DNA of 64,000 bases from Peromyscus leucopus (GCF_004664715.2 NC_051083.1:97351161-97415160); one strand, 5' to 3'; shown: positions 14,152 through 26,184, counted from the first letter of the stretch. Made by a program: numbers and translations. Notes: generated from the letters alone by a model not told the origin.

Positions 14152-14758
14152 GTAAATATAAGCGTGACAAATGGATAATGTCTTGTTTTTTAAGTTTTTA
14201 GAGTAAGATGTGGCATGTTCCAGTTAGCTCAATCTGTAGTATACTGAAAGAAACAGAAATGTTACCTTTTCTGTTTTGTCAGTGATAATACCCAGGCCTG
14301 CCTGAAAAGCACAGACAGTGAAGCAATGCACTCTTGCTGATTAGAGCAAATACTGTTCTCCTGTGGTTACTTTTCTGCTTTTCATTGCCAGTTTGTAATG
14401 GGGGAAGGGTGCATTAATGTGGGGTTAAAGAAAACTTTGAAATGAATCTCTCAGTCGTTTGTAAGCATGCCCTACTCCCTTTTGTTTTATGCATAAGAAA
14501 AAGATTTATAGCTTGTGCCCTTACAGAGTTGAAAGTCCTGGAGAGAGTCATTAATCCTCAATCTCACTAAAGATGACCATTTTTAAGATAAGGCCTGGCT
14601 TCTTCGCCTTTGGCTAAGATCAGGTGTAGTAGCAGATAGACTTAATTTTACTGCTTCCAACATGTGTTCTAGATTAGGAAACTAAATGTCTAATTCATCT
14701 TAATTTAGAAGCTTCTATTTCAAATAACCCGACAGTGAGCTAGTCTTTTCTCTTACAG

Positions 14759-14842
14759 TTGTTTTACAGCCAGATCCATCATTTGCACATCAGGAGAGTT
14801 TGTGTCTCATATATGAAGGAAAATCAACAAGCTTTTGAGTCT
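14759..14842 (+). CDS. ALG13: ALG13 exon: OTU domain, part 2
   Basis: 28 codons, phase 0 to 0: [19 protein letters not shown] then KENQQAFES, matching human with a few substitutions. Acceptor 'ctcttacag', donor GTAAGT. This is the helix after the catalytic Cys in OTU folds. Confidence 0.95.
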
Positions 14843-16955
14843 GTAAGTAGAATATATGCACTGGATAGAGTTATTGGTAATGTATATAGTAATTAAGCAA
14901 ATTTCATAGTACCTAGTACGAAACCTGAATTGTCATACAGTCTTGTTTTCTCTATACCAAGTATATAATTCTCAGCTGACTTTCTAGAAATAGCATGCTT
15001 TTGTACCTCCTTCACAAATTGAATTTTTTTTTTATGCTGATTAAAAACTAAGAGACTGGCCTGTTGGTGCATGCAGTAATCCAGCACTGATTTCTCATCC
15101 CAGGACTCAGCATGCTGAGTCAGTGGAATCCTGCATCCAGCCAGGCCAGTCTGAGCAATATAGGGAAACAGAACAATGATGACTAAAAGAAGTAAAAATC
15201 AGTGTCCTTCTCACTTATTCCTCCACAAACAAACAAATCTCCCAAAACTCTCAATACCATAAAATTTATATTTTTACCACAGTTTTGTATTATTCATACC
15301 ACTGCTTTCTTGAACAATTTCATGACAGATTTGACCCTGCTAGTATTGTAGTGTCCATTTTAATCTATACTCAGTAATTCTCAGCCAATTTTTGAATGAT
15401 CTTGTAAAAACTCGATTATAAGGAAATGCTTGCTAATCATAATGTGGCGAATTATGAAAATTGAAACTACCCCTGTGGTTGACTTTAAAACAACCTTTGG
15501 AAAACATCTTTGTACATTCAGTAGGCTAATTTTTGTTAAATGAAGTGTTATCAAGGTCTGATCTGAAGCATGCCCTTTCATGTGACTTTTTACTGCTTGC
15601 ATTCTTTCAACTGTATATTGAGTATTTGCCTTCCTGCCCTTGGAGGTTTGTTTTTGATTTCCTCAACACGTTTCAGTGAATTGTAAAATATCATACAGGC
15701 TTCTTTAAATCTTGTTGATTATAGTCTTCTCCACACCTGGGAGAAATACTGTTCCTGACATTGAAATGCAAGACGATGGTCTCATGCAGCATAATCTCAA
15801 GTATTTTGTGCATATACATAACACTGGAGCTTTTGTTAAACTATACATTCTGATGCAGTAGGTTTGAGCTGAGCCTTCAGATTTCTGCATTTTAAACAAA
15901 CTTGTAAATTAAGGGTGTAGTTGCTTCCTAGACCACATTTTGACTAACAAAAGATGTGTAAAACACTGTTAGAAGCTTGATTTTTTTTTTTTTTTCCTCC
16001 CCTCCCCACCTCCCGGAAAAGTTTATACTGTATTTACATGCTTTTTCAGCGAAAACTAGAAAAAATACCAACCAGTCTTAAGGGCACAAAGACAAGTGTG
16101 AGTGTTGTAGATAAATTCATTATTTTAAATGTCAATTATACATTGGTCAAAATTTGCACTATTTAAATTAACTGTTTAGTGTATGCTAATTATGTCAGAA
16201 TTGTAGAGAAAGTGAATTTAATTCAGTTTTTATGGAGGTATATTTTACTTACAATGAGATTTTTCATTTTAAGATTAACAGTTTTAATTCTGGCCATGAT
16301 AAAAGTCATTGTAGCTGCCATCAAAATCAGAGTGGAACACATCGACCACCTGCAAAAGTTTGTGCTCAGGGCTGTTTTGATATCAGTGAAATCCTTTGTA
16401 TAAAAACTTCCTTAGCTTAACTTTGTATATATGTATCTCCTATCAGATTTTTATTCTTAATGATTGTTGCTTTTGCTTTGATTAAAATTGTCAAATTGAT
16501 TAAAATTGATTAAAATTGTCAAGTTACTTAAGTTGACATTTTAAAAGAAACTGGAAGGTGTAGCATTTGTTGAAATCCACTGATAGACAGCTTCTGAGAT
16601 AATTTTTTCCACTCAAGACTTCTGTGTAGGTTTAGATCTTAAGGTGCTGTGTGGACTAGTCATTTAATCCCACATACCGACTGAGCAGGTTATACATAGG
16701 AGTATATATATCTACATATATATAGACATAAATGAATGTGACAACAATTAATGAAAAGAGAGGCCATGAATTTGAAAAAAAGTGGGAGGGAGGTATATTG
16801 GAGGGTTTGGAGAAAGGAAAGGGAAGGGAGAAATGATGGAAGTATATTGTAATCTCAAAAGAAAAAGCTCATTAGATGCTGATAACTGTAGAATATAATC
16901 AAATTGCAATAATGTCATATATTTGGCTAAGTCAAGTTTGTTTTATTTTTTGAAG
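14843..16955 (+). other. ALG13 intron
   Basis: Unique AT-rich sequence. A degraded B1-like patch lies at about 15055-15170, a poly-T at 15980-15996, and a short local duplication of 'gattaaaattg' at 16480-16520. Confidence 0.45.
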
Positions 16956-17006
16956 TATGTGGAAGGATCTTTCGAGAAATATCTGGAACGGTTGGGGGAT
17001 CCCAAA
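16956..17006 (+). CDS. ALG13: ALG13 exon: OTU domain, part 3
   Basis: 17 codons, YVEGSFEKYLERLGDPK, identical to human as remembered. Phase 0 to 0, acceptor 'tttttgaag', donor GTAAGT. Confidence 0.95.
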
Positions 17007-17678
17007 GTAAGTGCAAATATGAGGATATCATCTTTTCATAGTTGTTTGAAATAGTAACTCAAACATACTTGTGTCTGTATATTATTAAAAATATTTTAAG
17101 TATCTATGTTTAATGAACCAATTATTAGGCAAGAAGCAATGGCCTGTTTTGTGTTGAATGTTGAGAATTGTGTTTACAATTTCTGTAGCCTGCTGAGAGT
17201 ACATAGTGCTTGGGAAAAGGACAGTGTTGGGGAATACTTAAAGCCTTTTCATCTTAATGGGAAAGAAGGATGGGAATGTTTATTATTTTTTAAAAATTAA
17301 AATTTTCCTGATTGGTAGTTATCTGTTTTGTGGTAGTAAAATCCATAATAATTTAGAAATAATTTTATTTGGTAATATTAATCAATTTTTAGTTAAATAA
17401 ATATTTACTAAACACCCTGCCACCTTTTTCAAAATAGTAGTTACACTTTTATACATTTTAAATTGTTTAGTTGTTACCTAATGGCTAAGAACTTTGGGTG
17501 TCTACTATTTTGATTTGTTTATATTATAGACTACCCATCTTGATTTTCTCATATTTAGAACAAATCACAGTATGTTATACAAATAATTTACCTGAAATAT
17601 TAAATAGCTGAGGAATGTTGTAAGCACTACTTAATAGTTCTGAAATGTTTGTCAAAACTCTGTGTTATTTATATTTAG
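17007..17678 (+). other. ALG13 intron, nothing recognised
   Basis: Unique AT-rich sequence without repeat or coding signature. Confidence 0.5.
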
Positions 17679-17725
17679 GAGAGTGCTGGCCAGCTGGAAC
17701 TAAGAGCTCTTTCTCTAATTTATAA
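17679..17725 (+). CDS. ALG13: ALG13 exon: OTU domain, part 4
   Basis: ESAGQLELRALSLIY plus AA of the split Asn codon. Acceptor 'atatttag', donor GTAAGT. This corresponds to the GGQ/W-E strand-helix element of OTU proteins. Confidence 0.95.
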
Positions 17726-17972
17726 GTAAGTTGTATCAAAGGGAAAATGAAAGAGGGAATATATGAATATAGTGAGAAGGACTGTGTATAAGTAAGATTT
17801 CAGTCAGCGTCCCTCTAGGACTGGTTAAATTTGAGCATTGATAAGTTAATAATGTAGAAGGAAAAGGCCTGAGCAAAGTCCACTTGTTACAGTTCTTGGG
17901 TGAAGAACCTTATTGCTATTTCTGTCCTAGAATTTGTGTCTCTTTGAAAGGAAGAAAAGGAAGATTAAATGG

Positions 17973-18100
17973 AAGCCAGGTGTGCTGGGACATGCCTATA
18001 ATACTAGAACTGAGCAAGGGAGGCTAAGGCAAGACAATCTTGAGTTCAAGATCACCTTAGGATACACAACAAGATCCTGTCTCAAGACAAACTAAGAAAC
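17973..18100 (+). repeat. B1-related SINE, old
   Basis: 'gccaggtgtgctgggacatgcctataatactag', 'gagttcaagatcaccttaggatac', 'ctgtctcaa'. Plus orientation, diverged, inside the 17726-18405 intron, which is otherwise unremarkable. Confidence 0.6.
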
Positions 18101-18405
18101 TGAACTGGTAATATTTCAAGTAGGAAATCAGGATAGCTATCTTTTTTAAAACTTCTAAATGCTTAACATTTTTGTTATATATTGTCATTAGGGCAATGTC
18201 ATTTCTATTGTAAAATTATAGCAAATAATTTTTAGATGCTGCAGTAGTTGGATGATCCTTCAAATGGTCACATTATATTTTAATATTAAAATTTTATGGG
18301 GATGTTAGGAAGAGTTTTAAAGGCTACTAAGGGCCTTATAGTTATAGCTATCTTATGTATATACTAAATAATCTCTTCCCACCTACGTTTCTTTTCTACC
18401 TGTAG

Positions 18406-18478
18406 TCGAGATTTCATTCTTTATCGATATCCTGGAAAGCCACCAACACATGTCACAGATAATGGCTTTGAAGACAAG
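18406..18478 (+). CDS. ALG13: ALG13 exon: OTU domain, part 5
   Basis: Completes AA|T (Asn) then encodes [20 protein letters not shown] and FEDK. Acceptor 'ctacctgtag', donor GTAAGA. Near-identical to human. Confidence 0.95.
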
Positions 18479-18619
18479 GTAAGAAAGTGAATTTAAATTA
18501 TGCTGCTGGTTTACCACAATATTAAGAAATAATCCTTTTGACCTAATTATTGAAACAGTAAACCTCGTCTTGAAGCCCAATGTGGTATCATTGTGCTCCT
18601 GAGTCACCTAATAAACATT

Positions 18620-19190
18620 GTCTAACTGGTAATATTTTTTTGCTGGCAGCCTTTTCCTCTCTAGTCTGTCATCCTCATTGGTATTAGCTACCTTTTAAAC
18701 AGATTGTTCTTATCACTCCCTAAGAAGAGATGTGGCCCACAGGAGGATCAAGCTACACAACTGTCACTTATGTGTAGAGGGCCTAGGTTAGTCCCATGCA
18801 GGCTTCCTGGTTGTTAGGTTAGTCTCTGTGAGCCCCTATGAGCCCAGGTTAGTTGATTCTGTGTGGGTTTTATTGTAGTGCCCTTGATGTCTCTGGCTCC
18901 TATAATCCTTCCTCCTTCCTTTCAGCAGGATTCCCCGAGTTCTGCCCAGTGTTTAGCTGTGGGTCTCTGCATCTGTTTCCTTCACTTTGCTGGATCAAGC
19001 CTCTTTGACAGTTGGACAAGGCATCAATTTATGATCTAGTTTTTAACACATGTCAGAAATTTGATAGTTGTAGCATTGTGGATTTATTTCTGGGTCTTTT
19101 AATCCATCAGGCTGTTTGTCTTTGTGCCAGTACCATAGAATTTGTGTTATTATGGCTCAGTGTTATATTTTGAGACAAGGAATTGGGGTA
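18620..19190 (-). mobile_element. L1 fragments (Lx-like), rearranged
   Basis: 'gtgggtctctgcatctgtttcc' and surrounding sequence, then 'ccagtaccatagaatttgtg', are L1 words in minus orientation. Similar words recur in the larger L1 at 35.4-41 kb and at 60.5-61.5 kb. No open reading frame remains. Confidence 0.55.
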
Positions 19191-19515
19191 AATATTTCCT
19201 TTGGTGAACAGGAACAAAGTAAAACACTGTCTTGCTTTGTGTTTTTCTGAGCAAAAAAAAAAAAAAAGTATAGGAAAGGCAAATGGCCCTGGGTTCAGAT
19301 AATTTACTTATTGGTAGAAGTTATATCAGGGTAGTGTAGCAAGGTAGAAAAAACAAAAAGTGCTTAAGAAATTTTTTAAGGAAGCTTGGTGGCAACATTC
19401 TCAAAACGTCACAAAATCATCTTTAGTAACTCAGGTTATTGATTTCAGATATGGCTGTGAGAAGAATTACTAAGGATTATATTCGTTGTACAAAGTGATG
19501 GCTTCAGTAATGACA

Positions 19516-19665
19516 TTTTTTTTTTTTTTTTGGTTTTTCTCTGTGGAGCTTTGCACCTTTCCTGAAACTAACTATGTAGCCCAGGCTGGCCTTGAACTCA
19601 CAGAAATCCACTTGGCTCTGCCTCCTGAGTACTGGGACTAAAGGCGTGTGCCATCCCTGCCCGGC
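19516..19665 (-). repeat. B1 SINE with target-site duplication
   Basis: Minus B1 lacking the usual 'gagacaggg' start. 'cagtaatgacattttt' before and 'caataatgacattttt' after mark the duplicated target. Confidence 0.88.
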
Positions 19666-19739
19666 TCAATAATGACATTTTTATTTAAGAACATCATCTA
19701 CATTGACCATTTTTGCCTTCATTACTTTCTCTTGCCTTC

Positions 19740-20205
19740 CCTTCTACTTCCTAAGTAGTCTTTCTGTTTTTATGTGCATATATTCATATATGTATAGAAA
19801 CCAGATTCTACATGTAAAAGAGAACATGTGATAATTCGAGTACGGTTTATTTCACCTAATATCACATCCTATTTTTTTCCTTTTTCTTAAAATGATAGTA
19901 AATTTGTTCTCTATGATTGAATAAAAATTATATGTACCACAAGGATGCTTAGATACAACTAGTTGCAGTAATCATGGATGTACACAACTCTCTATATATG
20001 CTTACCTAGATCCCTTCAGGTCTATTCCCAGTAGTGCTAATTTGGTTCATGCTTGTTTTCTTGAAGAGCCTCCATAGTGATTACTGTCTACACTAGTTTA
20101 CATTCCCACCAATGATGAGTATAAGGGATCCCTATTCCATCTTGGTCTATCATCACTCCTCTTCAGTTTTCTCCATGATTTGTTGTTCGTTCTTTTTAAT
20201 TACAA
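19740..20205 (-). mobile_element. L1 fragment, old
   Basis: 'gaagagcctccatagtgatt' and 'ctagtttacattcccaccaatg' are typical of L1 ORF2/3' sequence read in reverse. Heavily decayed. Confidence 0.55.
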
Positions 20206-20215
20206 TTTTATTGCT

Positions 20216-20287
<72 letters not shown>
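20216..20287. repeat. (CA)n/(GA)n simple repeat
   Basis: A short CA run followed by about 60 nt of GA with one GGAG interruption. The polypurine strand is +. Confidence 0.97.
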
Positions 20288-20291
<4 letters not shown>

Positions 20292-20370
20292 CACAAAATG
20301 ACACAGGCTCCATTTCCTACTGTGTGGGTTCTGGGGATTGAACTTGGGTTTGACAGCAAGTGCCTTGTTA

Positions 20371-20521
20371 AAGATTTATTTATTTATTATGTATATAATG
20401 TTCTGCTTGCATGTATGCCTGCAAACCAGAAGAGGGCATCAGATCTCACTGCAGATGGTTTTGAGCCACCATGTGGTTGGTTGCTGGGATTTGAACTCAG
20501 GACTTTGAGCATGCTAGACAA
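20371..20521 (-). repeat. B2 SINE
   Basis: 'aagatttatttatttattatg', 'ccagaagagggcatcagatct', 'gagccaccatgtggttgg'. Minus B2 whose head is replaced by ID/B4-like words ('gagcatgctagacaagtg'). Confidence 0.85.
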
Positions 20522-20619
20522 GTGATACAAGACTAAACTGCATCCCTATATGAGATAGTTTTTGGTTTTCACTTGGAATTGCTCTTTCACTCGTGCTTGA
20601 TTCAAAACAGGTTTTTGTT

Positions 20620-20764
20620 TGTTTTTGTTTTGTTTTTTTGAGACAGGGTTTCTCTGTGTAACAGACTTGGCTATCCTGGAACTCACTCTGTAGACTCACA
20701 GAGATCCATCTGCCTCTGCCTTCTGAGTGCTGGGATTAAAGTTGTGTGCCACCACTGCCCAGCT
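20620..20764 (-). repeat. B1 SINE with internal deletion
   Basis: Minus B1 in which 'ctctgtaga' jumps directly to 'ctcacagagatcc', losing the 'ccaggctggcctcgaa' segment. Confidence 0.88.
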
Positions 20765-21448
20765 GAAAACAGATTTTTGAGCAAAAATTTTAAAAATGTT
20801 TATAGCTGTTAAATGAACAAATTTAATCAAAGGAAATATTTACTGAAAAGTTTTAGTTAATAAACATGGCCCTGGAATTGTTTTCTAAAAACCTAGGTTG
20901 TTAAGGAATCAGCTAAGAAGTTAACCCTTTGTTCTGTAGCACTGTGCCCTTTCTACATTATTGGAGCCTTAACATTTCTATTCACTGCAGTGATGTTTTT
21001 TTTAGCCTTTTGAACAAATTGTCTGATATCTCTCCTTTTTCTCCCTCCTGTCTAAATTTTGGATATTTGGATTGCGGAATATTTTATATAATTTCTCCAG
21101 TCATCCTGAGACATTAAGATCAGACTTCCAACATTTGTTAGGTTTTCTGTTGTGTTCAGCAATTGAATTTGTGAATGTTCCTATCTTAATACAAATCCAT
21201 CAGTCAGGATTTACTTAGTGAATTTCAGGGATGTGATTGAGGCTCAAAGTGTAACCGTAGGTGTTTTCAATCTTGATATAGAAAAGTCATAGTTAAAATT
21301 TCTGTTTGAGCTACGTAGCTTCTTAATTCTAGATTTGTTAAATGTCTTTTAAGAAGAAAATTCCTTATCAACTGCTGATTGCCAACCTAATTTTATGACT
21401 GTAAGATATGTTAACAATAACATAATTATTGTATTTGTTTTTCTTCAG

Positions 21449-21530
21449 ATTCTTCTCTGTTACTCAAATAATGGCCATTATGATTCTGTGTACTCAAAAG
21501 AATTTCAATCAACTGCAGGAATTTGCCAAG
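21449..21530 (+). CDS. ALG13: ALG13 exon: OTU domain, part 6, with the catalytic His
   Basis: [19 protein letters not shown] then QSTAGICQ and a leading G of the split Ala codon. The GHYD motif places the OTU catalytic histidine (H142 from the ATG at 14011). Acceptor 'ttcttcag', donor GTATAT. Confidence 0.96.
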
Positions 21531-21675
21531 GTATATGAAGGACTTTATAAATGTATGAGTGTGATTTCAGAAGATTTGTTACCTGTCTTTAAACTGCTGG
21601 GTTATGAATGTTTTCACATCATTGTGAAGAGTCTTATTTTGACAATTGGGATTTTGGTTCTTTTTCTTCCTTCAG

Positions 21676-21838
21676 CTATATTATATGAAATTCTTTATAA
21701 AGATGTATTTGTTGTGGATGAAGAAACATTGAAAACTGCAGTTAGTTTGTTTCGAAGTGGTTCCAGGAGAAACAGAAACAACGCTTTGACTGGCATTGTG
21801 GAAGGCACCACTGATCAGAAGAGCTCAACTCAGGATAG
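21676..21838 (+). CDS. ALG13: ALG13 exon: end of OTU domain and linker
   Basis: Completes G|CT (Ala), then [32 protein letters not shown] and a less conserved Ser/Thr-rich linker. Ends AG before GTACTA. The preceding intron is only 145 nt. Confidence 0.95.
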
Positions 21839-23038
21839 GTACTAAAAGAAAAGGGTTGTCAACTCTATTATTTTCATATTTCTTTGAGTTTGCATCTGAA
21901 AGTAGAAATAGCCTGATTACATATAGGCACATGCATGTATGTTAGGGATATATATTGTTTTTAATTGGAAGACAAAAGTTTTACCAAATTGTATTGTGAA
22001 ATGCTCAGACTTAATAGAGTTCAGTTAAAGTTGGAATCTTTTTATTTTCTAGAGGAGACTTTAAAATTAGCATTTCTCAAAATTTAGTTGTATCTAAGTT
22101 AATCATTTTGATTAGACAGATTTCTGGGCTTCCTGTCATAAAATTTGAGGTCAGGTTGGGTTTAAGAATCTGCTTTAAGAAGACAATAACACCCAGGTCA
22201 GTTATCAGGCTTAGTACCTAGTACCTGCACCCACTGAACCATCAGAAGAATATTTTTAAAGCTTATTTGGAAGTATGAAGAGTAGCAACAGTTTTTTTCA
22301 AAGTGATGATTGCATTCATTCTTTGCTGATTCCTTAAGGGTTTGGGTTTATGGAAGCTACAGTAGTTGAAAGGCAATATACTACAAAATTTCCAGCTTCA
22401 AACAACATGTTGAAATTATAGTTCATATGGTTTAGAAATCATGCCATGGCTTAGCTTATACTTCTGTTAAGTATGTCACAAGACTGTAATGAAGGAGCTG
22501 GTCAAGACTGAGTTCTTAACTGGAACTTTGGGACATACACATTCAAGATTCATAGCATTTAATTCTTTCCAACTACTTGGCTGATGGCTTTACTTTTGTT
22601 GTTTTGTTATTGTTGGGTAGTAGGAGGAATGACCTAACCTCAGCTTGGTGAAAATGTCTACTTAACACTCCTACTGGCAGCAGGAGAAAGAGACCATCAA
22701 GATGGGTGGACACTATGGGGTGTGTGCTTATATGTTTGTAATGTAATTATGTAAGTTCTCTATGATTTAAAGCAGTCTCATGACAGAGGAATCAGAAGCA
22801 GAGGAATCAGAAACTGAACATTGAGTTAGGATCACAGGACCTTAATAGGAAATGATTTGCTAAGTACTTTTTTAACACATACTTAACAACGAAACCCAAT
22901 GAGGATGTGTTGAAACTTAACTTGCTTGATTTTTCAGAATTGAGCTACTTACACTGAGTGGTGTGACTAGTTGTGAGACATCAGACAAGTAACTGCTGCA
23001 TTTATATAATGTGATTTTCTCTGAATCTTTCAAATCAG
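21839..23038 (+). other. ALG13 intron, nothing recognised
   Basis: Unique sequence with no clear repeat or exon. Confidence 0.5.
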
Positions 23039-23114
23039 AATCGAAGAGTTTGGTGCCTGCTCCAGTGTCGAAGGTACACCAGAAGGCAGTAAGCAAGGAA
23101 CAGAAGAACTAAAG
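23039..23114 (+). CDS. ALG13: ALG13 exon: linker between OTU and Tudor
   Basis: R/IEEFGACSSVEGTPEGSKQG then TEELK. Acidic, low-complexity and diverged from human but alignable. Phase fits on both sides, donor GTTTGA. Confidence 0.9.
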
Positions 23115-23291
23115 GTTTGATATTTTTTCTTAGGCAGAGAATGTTCATATATTTGTCTTAGAGCACCATAATTTAAAATAATTAAAACCAGATAGTCCAT
23201 TCTTATTATAGAAGTTCATGTTTTCCTTTGTGGAAATCCTACTTGTCTAAAATGTAAAATACTGTATTTTGTGGGAATTTTTATTTTTATT

Positions 23292-23457
23292 CTTTTTTTT
23301 TTTTGGTTTTTCGAGACAGGGTTTCTCTGTGTAGCTTTGTGCCTTTCCTGGAACTCGCTTTGTAGACCAGGCTTGCCTTGAACTCACAGAGATCTGCCTG
23401 GCTCTGCCCCTTGAGTGCTGGGATTAAAGGCGTGTGCCGCCGTCACCACCGCCTGGC
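23292..23457 (-). repeat. B1 SINE with target-site duplication
   Basis: Minus B1, with 'gccgccgtcaccaccgcctggc' showing an extra triplet-like insertion at the 5' end. Flanks 'gaatttttattttta' and 'gaatttttattcat' are near-duplicates. Confidence 0.9.
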
Positions 23458-23821
23458 AAGAATTTTTATTCATAAGAAGTAATCGAATTTTCAAAACTAA
23501 CTCTGAACACTTAAGGCATTTGAGAAGCTTTTATTTGAAATTAAAGTAATAATACAAATTTAATAAATATTTAATTTGTAGCCAATATTCTGATGTTGCT
23601 TTGTTTTTTTCAAGTGACCTGTAATTATGAAATTTAGTGCTAAACGTTATCTCTTAATGTTGAAGAAACAGGGGAAATATTTCTATATATAAAGTCTACT
23701 TGATTTTATTTACATCAGTGTTCTTTTAGTCTCTTGATGGTATTTAATAACAATAGTAAGGGGGAATTATGTACAAATTTTAAAAGAAGAAAAGAGTTTA
23801 TAGCATGACTGTTTGTTTCAG

Positions 23822-23930
23822 TTTCCAGAAAATCCATCGAAGATGCTCTTTCCTTATAAAGTGCTGAAAGCTCTGGATCCAGAAATCTATCGCAATATAG
23901 AATTTGATGCTTGGTTGGACGGTAGAAAAG
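23822..23930 (+). CDS. ALG13: ALG13 exon: pre-Tudor segment
   Basis: [20 protein letters not shown] then [16 protein letters not shown]. Strongly conserved with human. Phase 0 to 1, acceptor 'gtttcag', donor GTAATA. Confidence 0.95.
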
Positions 23931-24029
23931 GTAATAAAATATCAGCAGGATACCACTGAATCCTGATAGATAAAGGAGATCATATTTTAAGTTATTTCTT
24001 AGAAGACATGTTTTCATCAAACATTTTGT

Positions 24030-24357
24030 CTTAGGGTTTCTATTGCTGTGAAGAGCAACCATGACCACTGTACCTCCTATAAAGGAAAACATTTAATTGG
24101 CGTGGCTCACAGTTTATAGATTTAGTCCATTATTGTCATGGTGGCATGCAGGCAAACATGGTGCTTCATCCAGCAGGCAATAGCAGGAAGTGATCTGTCT
24201 CACTGGGCGTGCTGCTGGCATACATGAAACTCAAACCTGCCTCCACAGTGACACACTTCCTCCAACCAGACCACACCTACTCCAACAAGGACACACCTCC
24301 TAATAGTGCCACTCCCTATGTGATTATGGGGTCCAATTACATTTCAAACTACCATAC
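24030..24357. mobile_element. Rodent interspersed repeat (copy 1 of 3 in window), possibly URR1-like
   Basis: 'tttctattgctgtgaagagcaaccatgacc' to 'caaactacca', with 'ctaatagtgccactccctatg' near the end. It is clearly related to 27005-27362 and distantly to 54440-54895. The family name is from memory and uncertain. Confidence 0.55.
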
Positions 24358-24669
24358 TATTTTTTATAAAAAATGAGACCAAATTAACTTACTATTTGTT
24401 TTCCTATATGTGATTTAAATCTGATGAAAAGTCGATTTTAAATGGAGCTACATGTTTACCTGGGACTAAAACTGCAATGATATACAGAGAGAGCCTGTAG
24501 ATAACTTCAAGAGTACAGTGGATGTTTAGTGACTAGAATAAACTCATTTGAAATTTAAGTATTATGGTTATGTTGATTGCTAAATAGGTTAGAATAATGC
24601 TTGCAATCTGACTCCTCACCTATTTTTGTTTGGTCCGTGAGCTGAGAATGATCTTTGCATCTTTATTTT

Positions 24670-24793
24670 TATTATTTATTTTTTTTAAGAGACAGGTTTT
24701 TTCTGTGTAACATCCCTGGCTGTCCTGGAACTCACTCTGTAGACCAGGCTGGCCTCTGCCTCCTGAGTGCTGAGTGCACCACCACTACCTGGC
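24670..24793 (-). repeat. B1 SINE, internally deleted
   Basis: Minus B1: 'gagacaggttttttctgtgtaac', 'accaggctggcctctgcc', 'accaccactacctggc'. Confidence 0.85.
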
Positions 24794-24969
24794 AGGTCTT
24801 TGCATTTTTAAATTGCAGAGAGAATTACCTAATTCAAACCTCAATGTTCATTAAAATTTTTAAGAGAATGGAATACTTTTATTAATTACATTTGTTCATT
24901 TTTTTGTGTTCATATCTATATATTCTGGTGCTATGGTGCATTGTGTGGAAAGACAAATTTTGTTCACTC

Positions 24970-25122
24970 TTTTTTTTTTGCTTTTCTGAGATGGGTTTTC
25001 TGTATAGCCTGGCTGTCCTGAAACTTTTGCTTTGTACACCAGGCTGGGTGGCCTTGAACTCAGAGATCCCCTGCCTCTACCTCAAGAGTGCTGGAACTAA
25101 AGTCGTGTACAACTACCACCTA
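24970..25122 (-). repeat. B1 SINE with target-site duplication
   Basis: Minus B1, diverged. 'gacaaattttg' occurs before the poly-T and again after the element. Confidence 0.85.
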
Positions 25123-25256
25123 GTCTAGAGGACAAATTTTGAGTGTTCAGTGACGAGTGCCCTCATCTGCTTTTACCTGTGGAGAACTAGTTAATTTAGA
25201 AAGTTTGGCTCACAATATCTAAAATTTACTGTTTGGCTTTTTATAGAATATATTTG

Positions 25257-25378
25257 TTTTTCCTTTTTTTTCTTTCTGGTTTTTGAGACAGGGTTTCTCT
25301 GTGTGGCTTTGGAGCCTGTCCTTGAACTCGCTCTGTAGACCAGGCTGTCCTCAAACTCACAGAGATCCACCTGCCTCT
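25257..25378 (-). repeat. B1 SINE, 5'-truncated on insertion
   Basis: The element stops after 'ccacctgcctct'. The target duplication 'tagaatatatttgt' lies at 25243-25256 and about 25379-25392, so the truncation was present at insertion rather than caused by later loss. Confidence 0.88.
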
Positions 25379-25575
25379 TAGAATATATTTGTAAAAATAA
25401 CTCTTAGTGTAGATTATTGTTTTCTGTAGATTATATAACTGAATTCAGCAAACTAGACCTCAATATACTGCCCACAGGGGATAATGTCTCATATTCCACT
25501 CCTTGAACTTTGAATTCAGTATAGTTAATTAGAATGAAGTTAAGACCTTGTATAACATAAGTAAAAGAAATTCTT

Positions 25576-25649
25576 ATAAATGCATACACACATGTGCATG
25601 AGCCTTCTTGGTATAAATGTATACATACATGTGCGTGAGCCTTCTTGGT
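25576..25649. repeat. 37-bp tandem duplication
   Basis: Two adjacent copies starting 'ataaatg' at 25576 and 25613 both end 'gagccttcttggt', with a few mismatches between them. Confidence 0.9.
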
Positions 25650-25931
25650 ATTAAATTCAAATTATGATTTTTATGTTTAATGAAATCTAAAACTACAAAT
25701 TTCTATTTAACTGTGCTTTAAAGTGCAGAACTATTCTGACAGGTCTGTTTAATAAATTGACCATAGTAAAATATCCCATCAAGGGTGTTAGAATGGCCCT
25801 TTGGGACATTTCTTTCTTCTACTGACAGCATCATCAAATACACTGTGTTAAAGTAAATGTGGTAATCAAATAATGTGCGGTAAGAAAGGATTCAATTAAA
25901 TGACGCTTTAATTATCTGTTTCTTTTAATAG

Positions 25932-25996
25932 AACTTCAGAAATCAGAGTGTATGGAGTATGCTGGAAGACATTACTATTTAGGGGACAAGTGTCAG
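25932..25996 (+). CDS. ALG13: ALG13 exon: start of Tudor domain
   Basis: G|AA then [21 protein letters not shown]. The YYLGDKCQ strand (residues about 290-297) opens the Tudor barrel. Acceptor 'ttttaatag', donor GTTAGT. Confidence 0.95.
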
Positions 25997-26039
25997 GTTA
26001 GTTCCTTCTTTAAAGATAATACTTTCTTTCTCCAAGATA

Positions 26040-26184
26040 TTTTTTTTTTTTGTTTTGTTTTTTGAGACAGGGTTTCTCTGTGTAGCTTTGCGCCTTTCCT
26101 GGATCTCGCTCTGTAGACCACAGAGATCCCCCTGCCTCTGCCTCCCAAGTACTGGGATTAAAGGCGTGTGCCACCACCACCCGG
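26040..26184 (-). repeat. B1 SINE, internally deleted
   Basis: Minus cricetid B1. The run from 'ctctgtagacc' goes straight to 'acagagatcc'. It begins 44 nt after an exon donor. Confidence 0.9.

Noticed and set aside
20216..20287. Repeat array resembling a CRISPR or satellite
   Set aside because: Plain (CA)/(GA) microsatellite. No repeat-spacer arrays occur anywhere in the window.
21429..21845. Single 138-codon reading frame across two ALG13 exons
   Set aside because: It is in frame only with exon 21676-21838. Exon 21449-21530 is read in another frame, and the 145-nt gap has proper splice sites.
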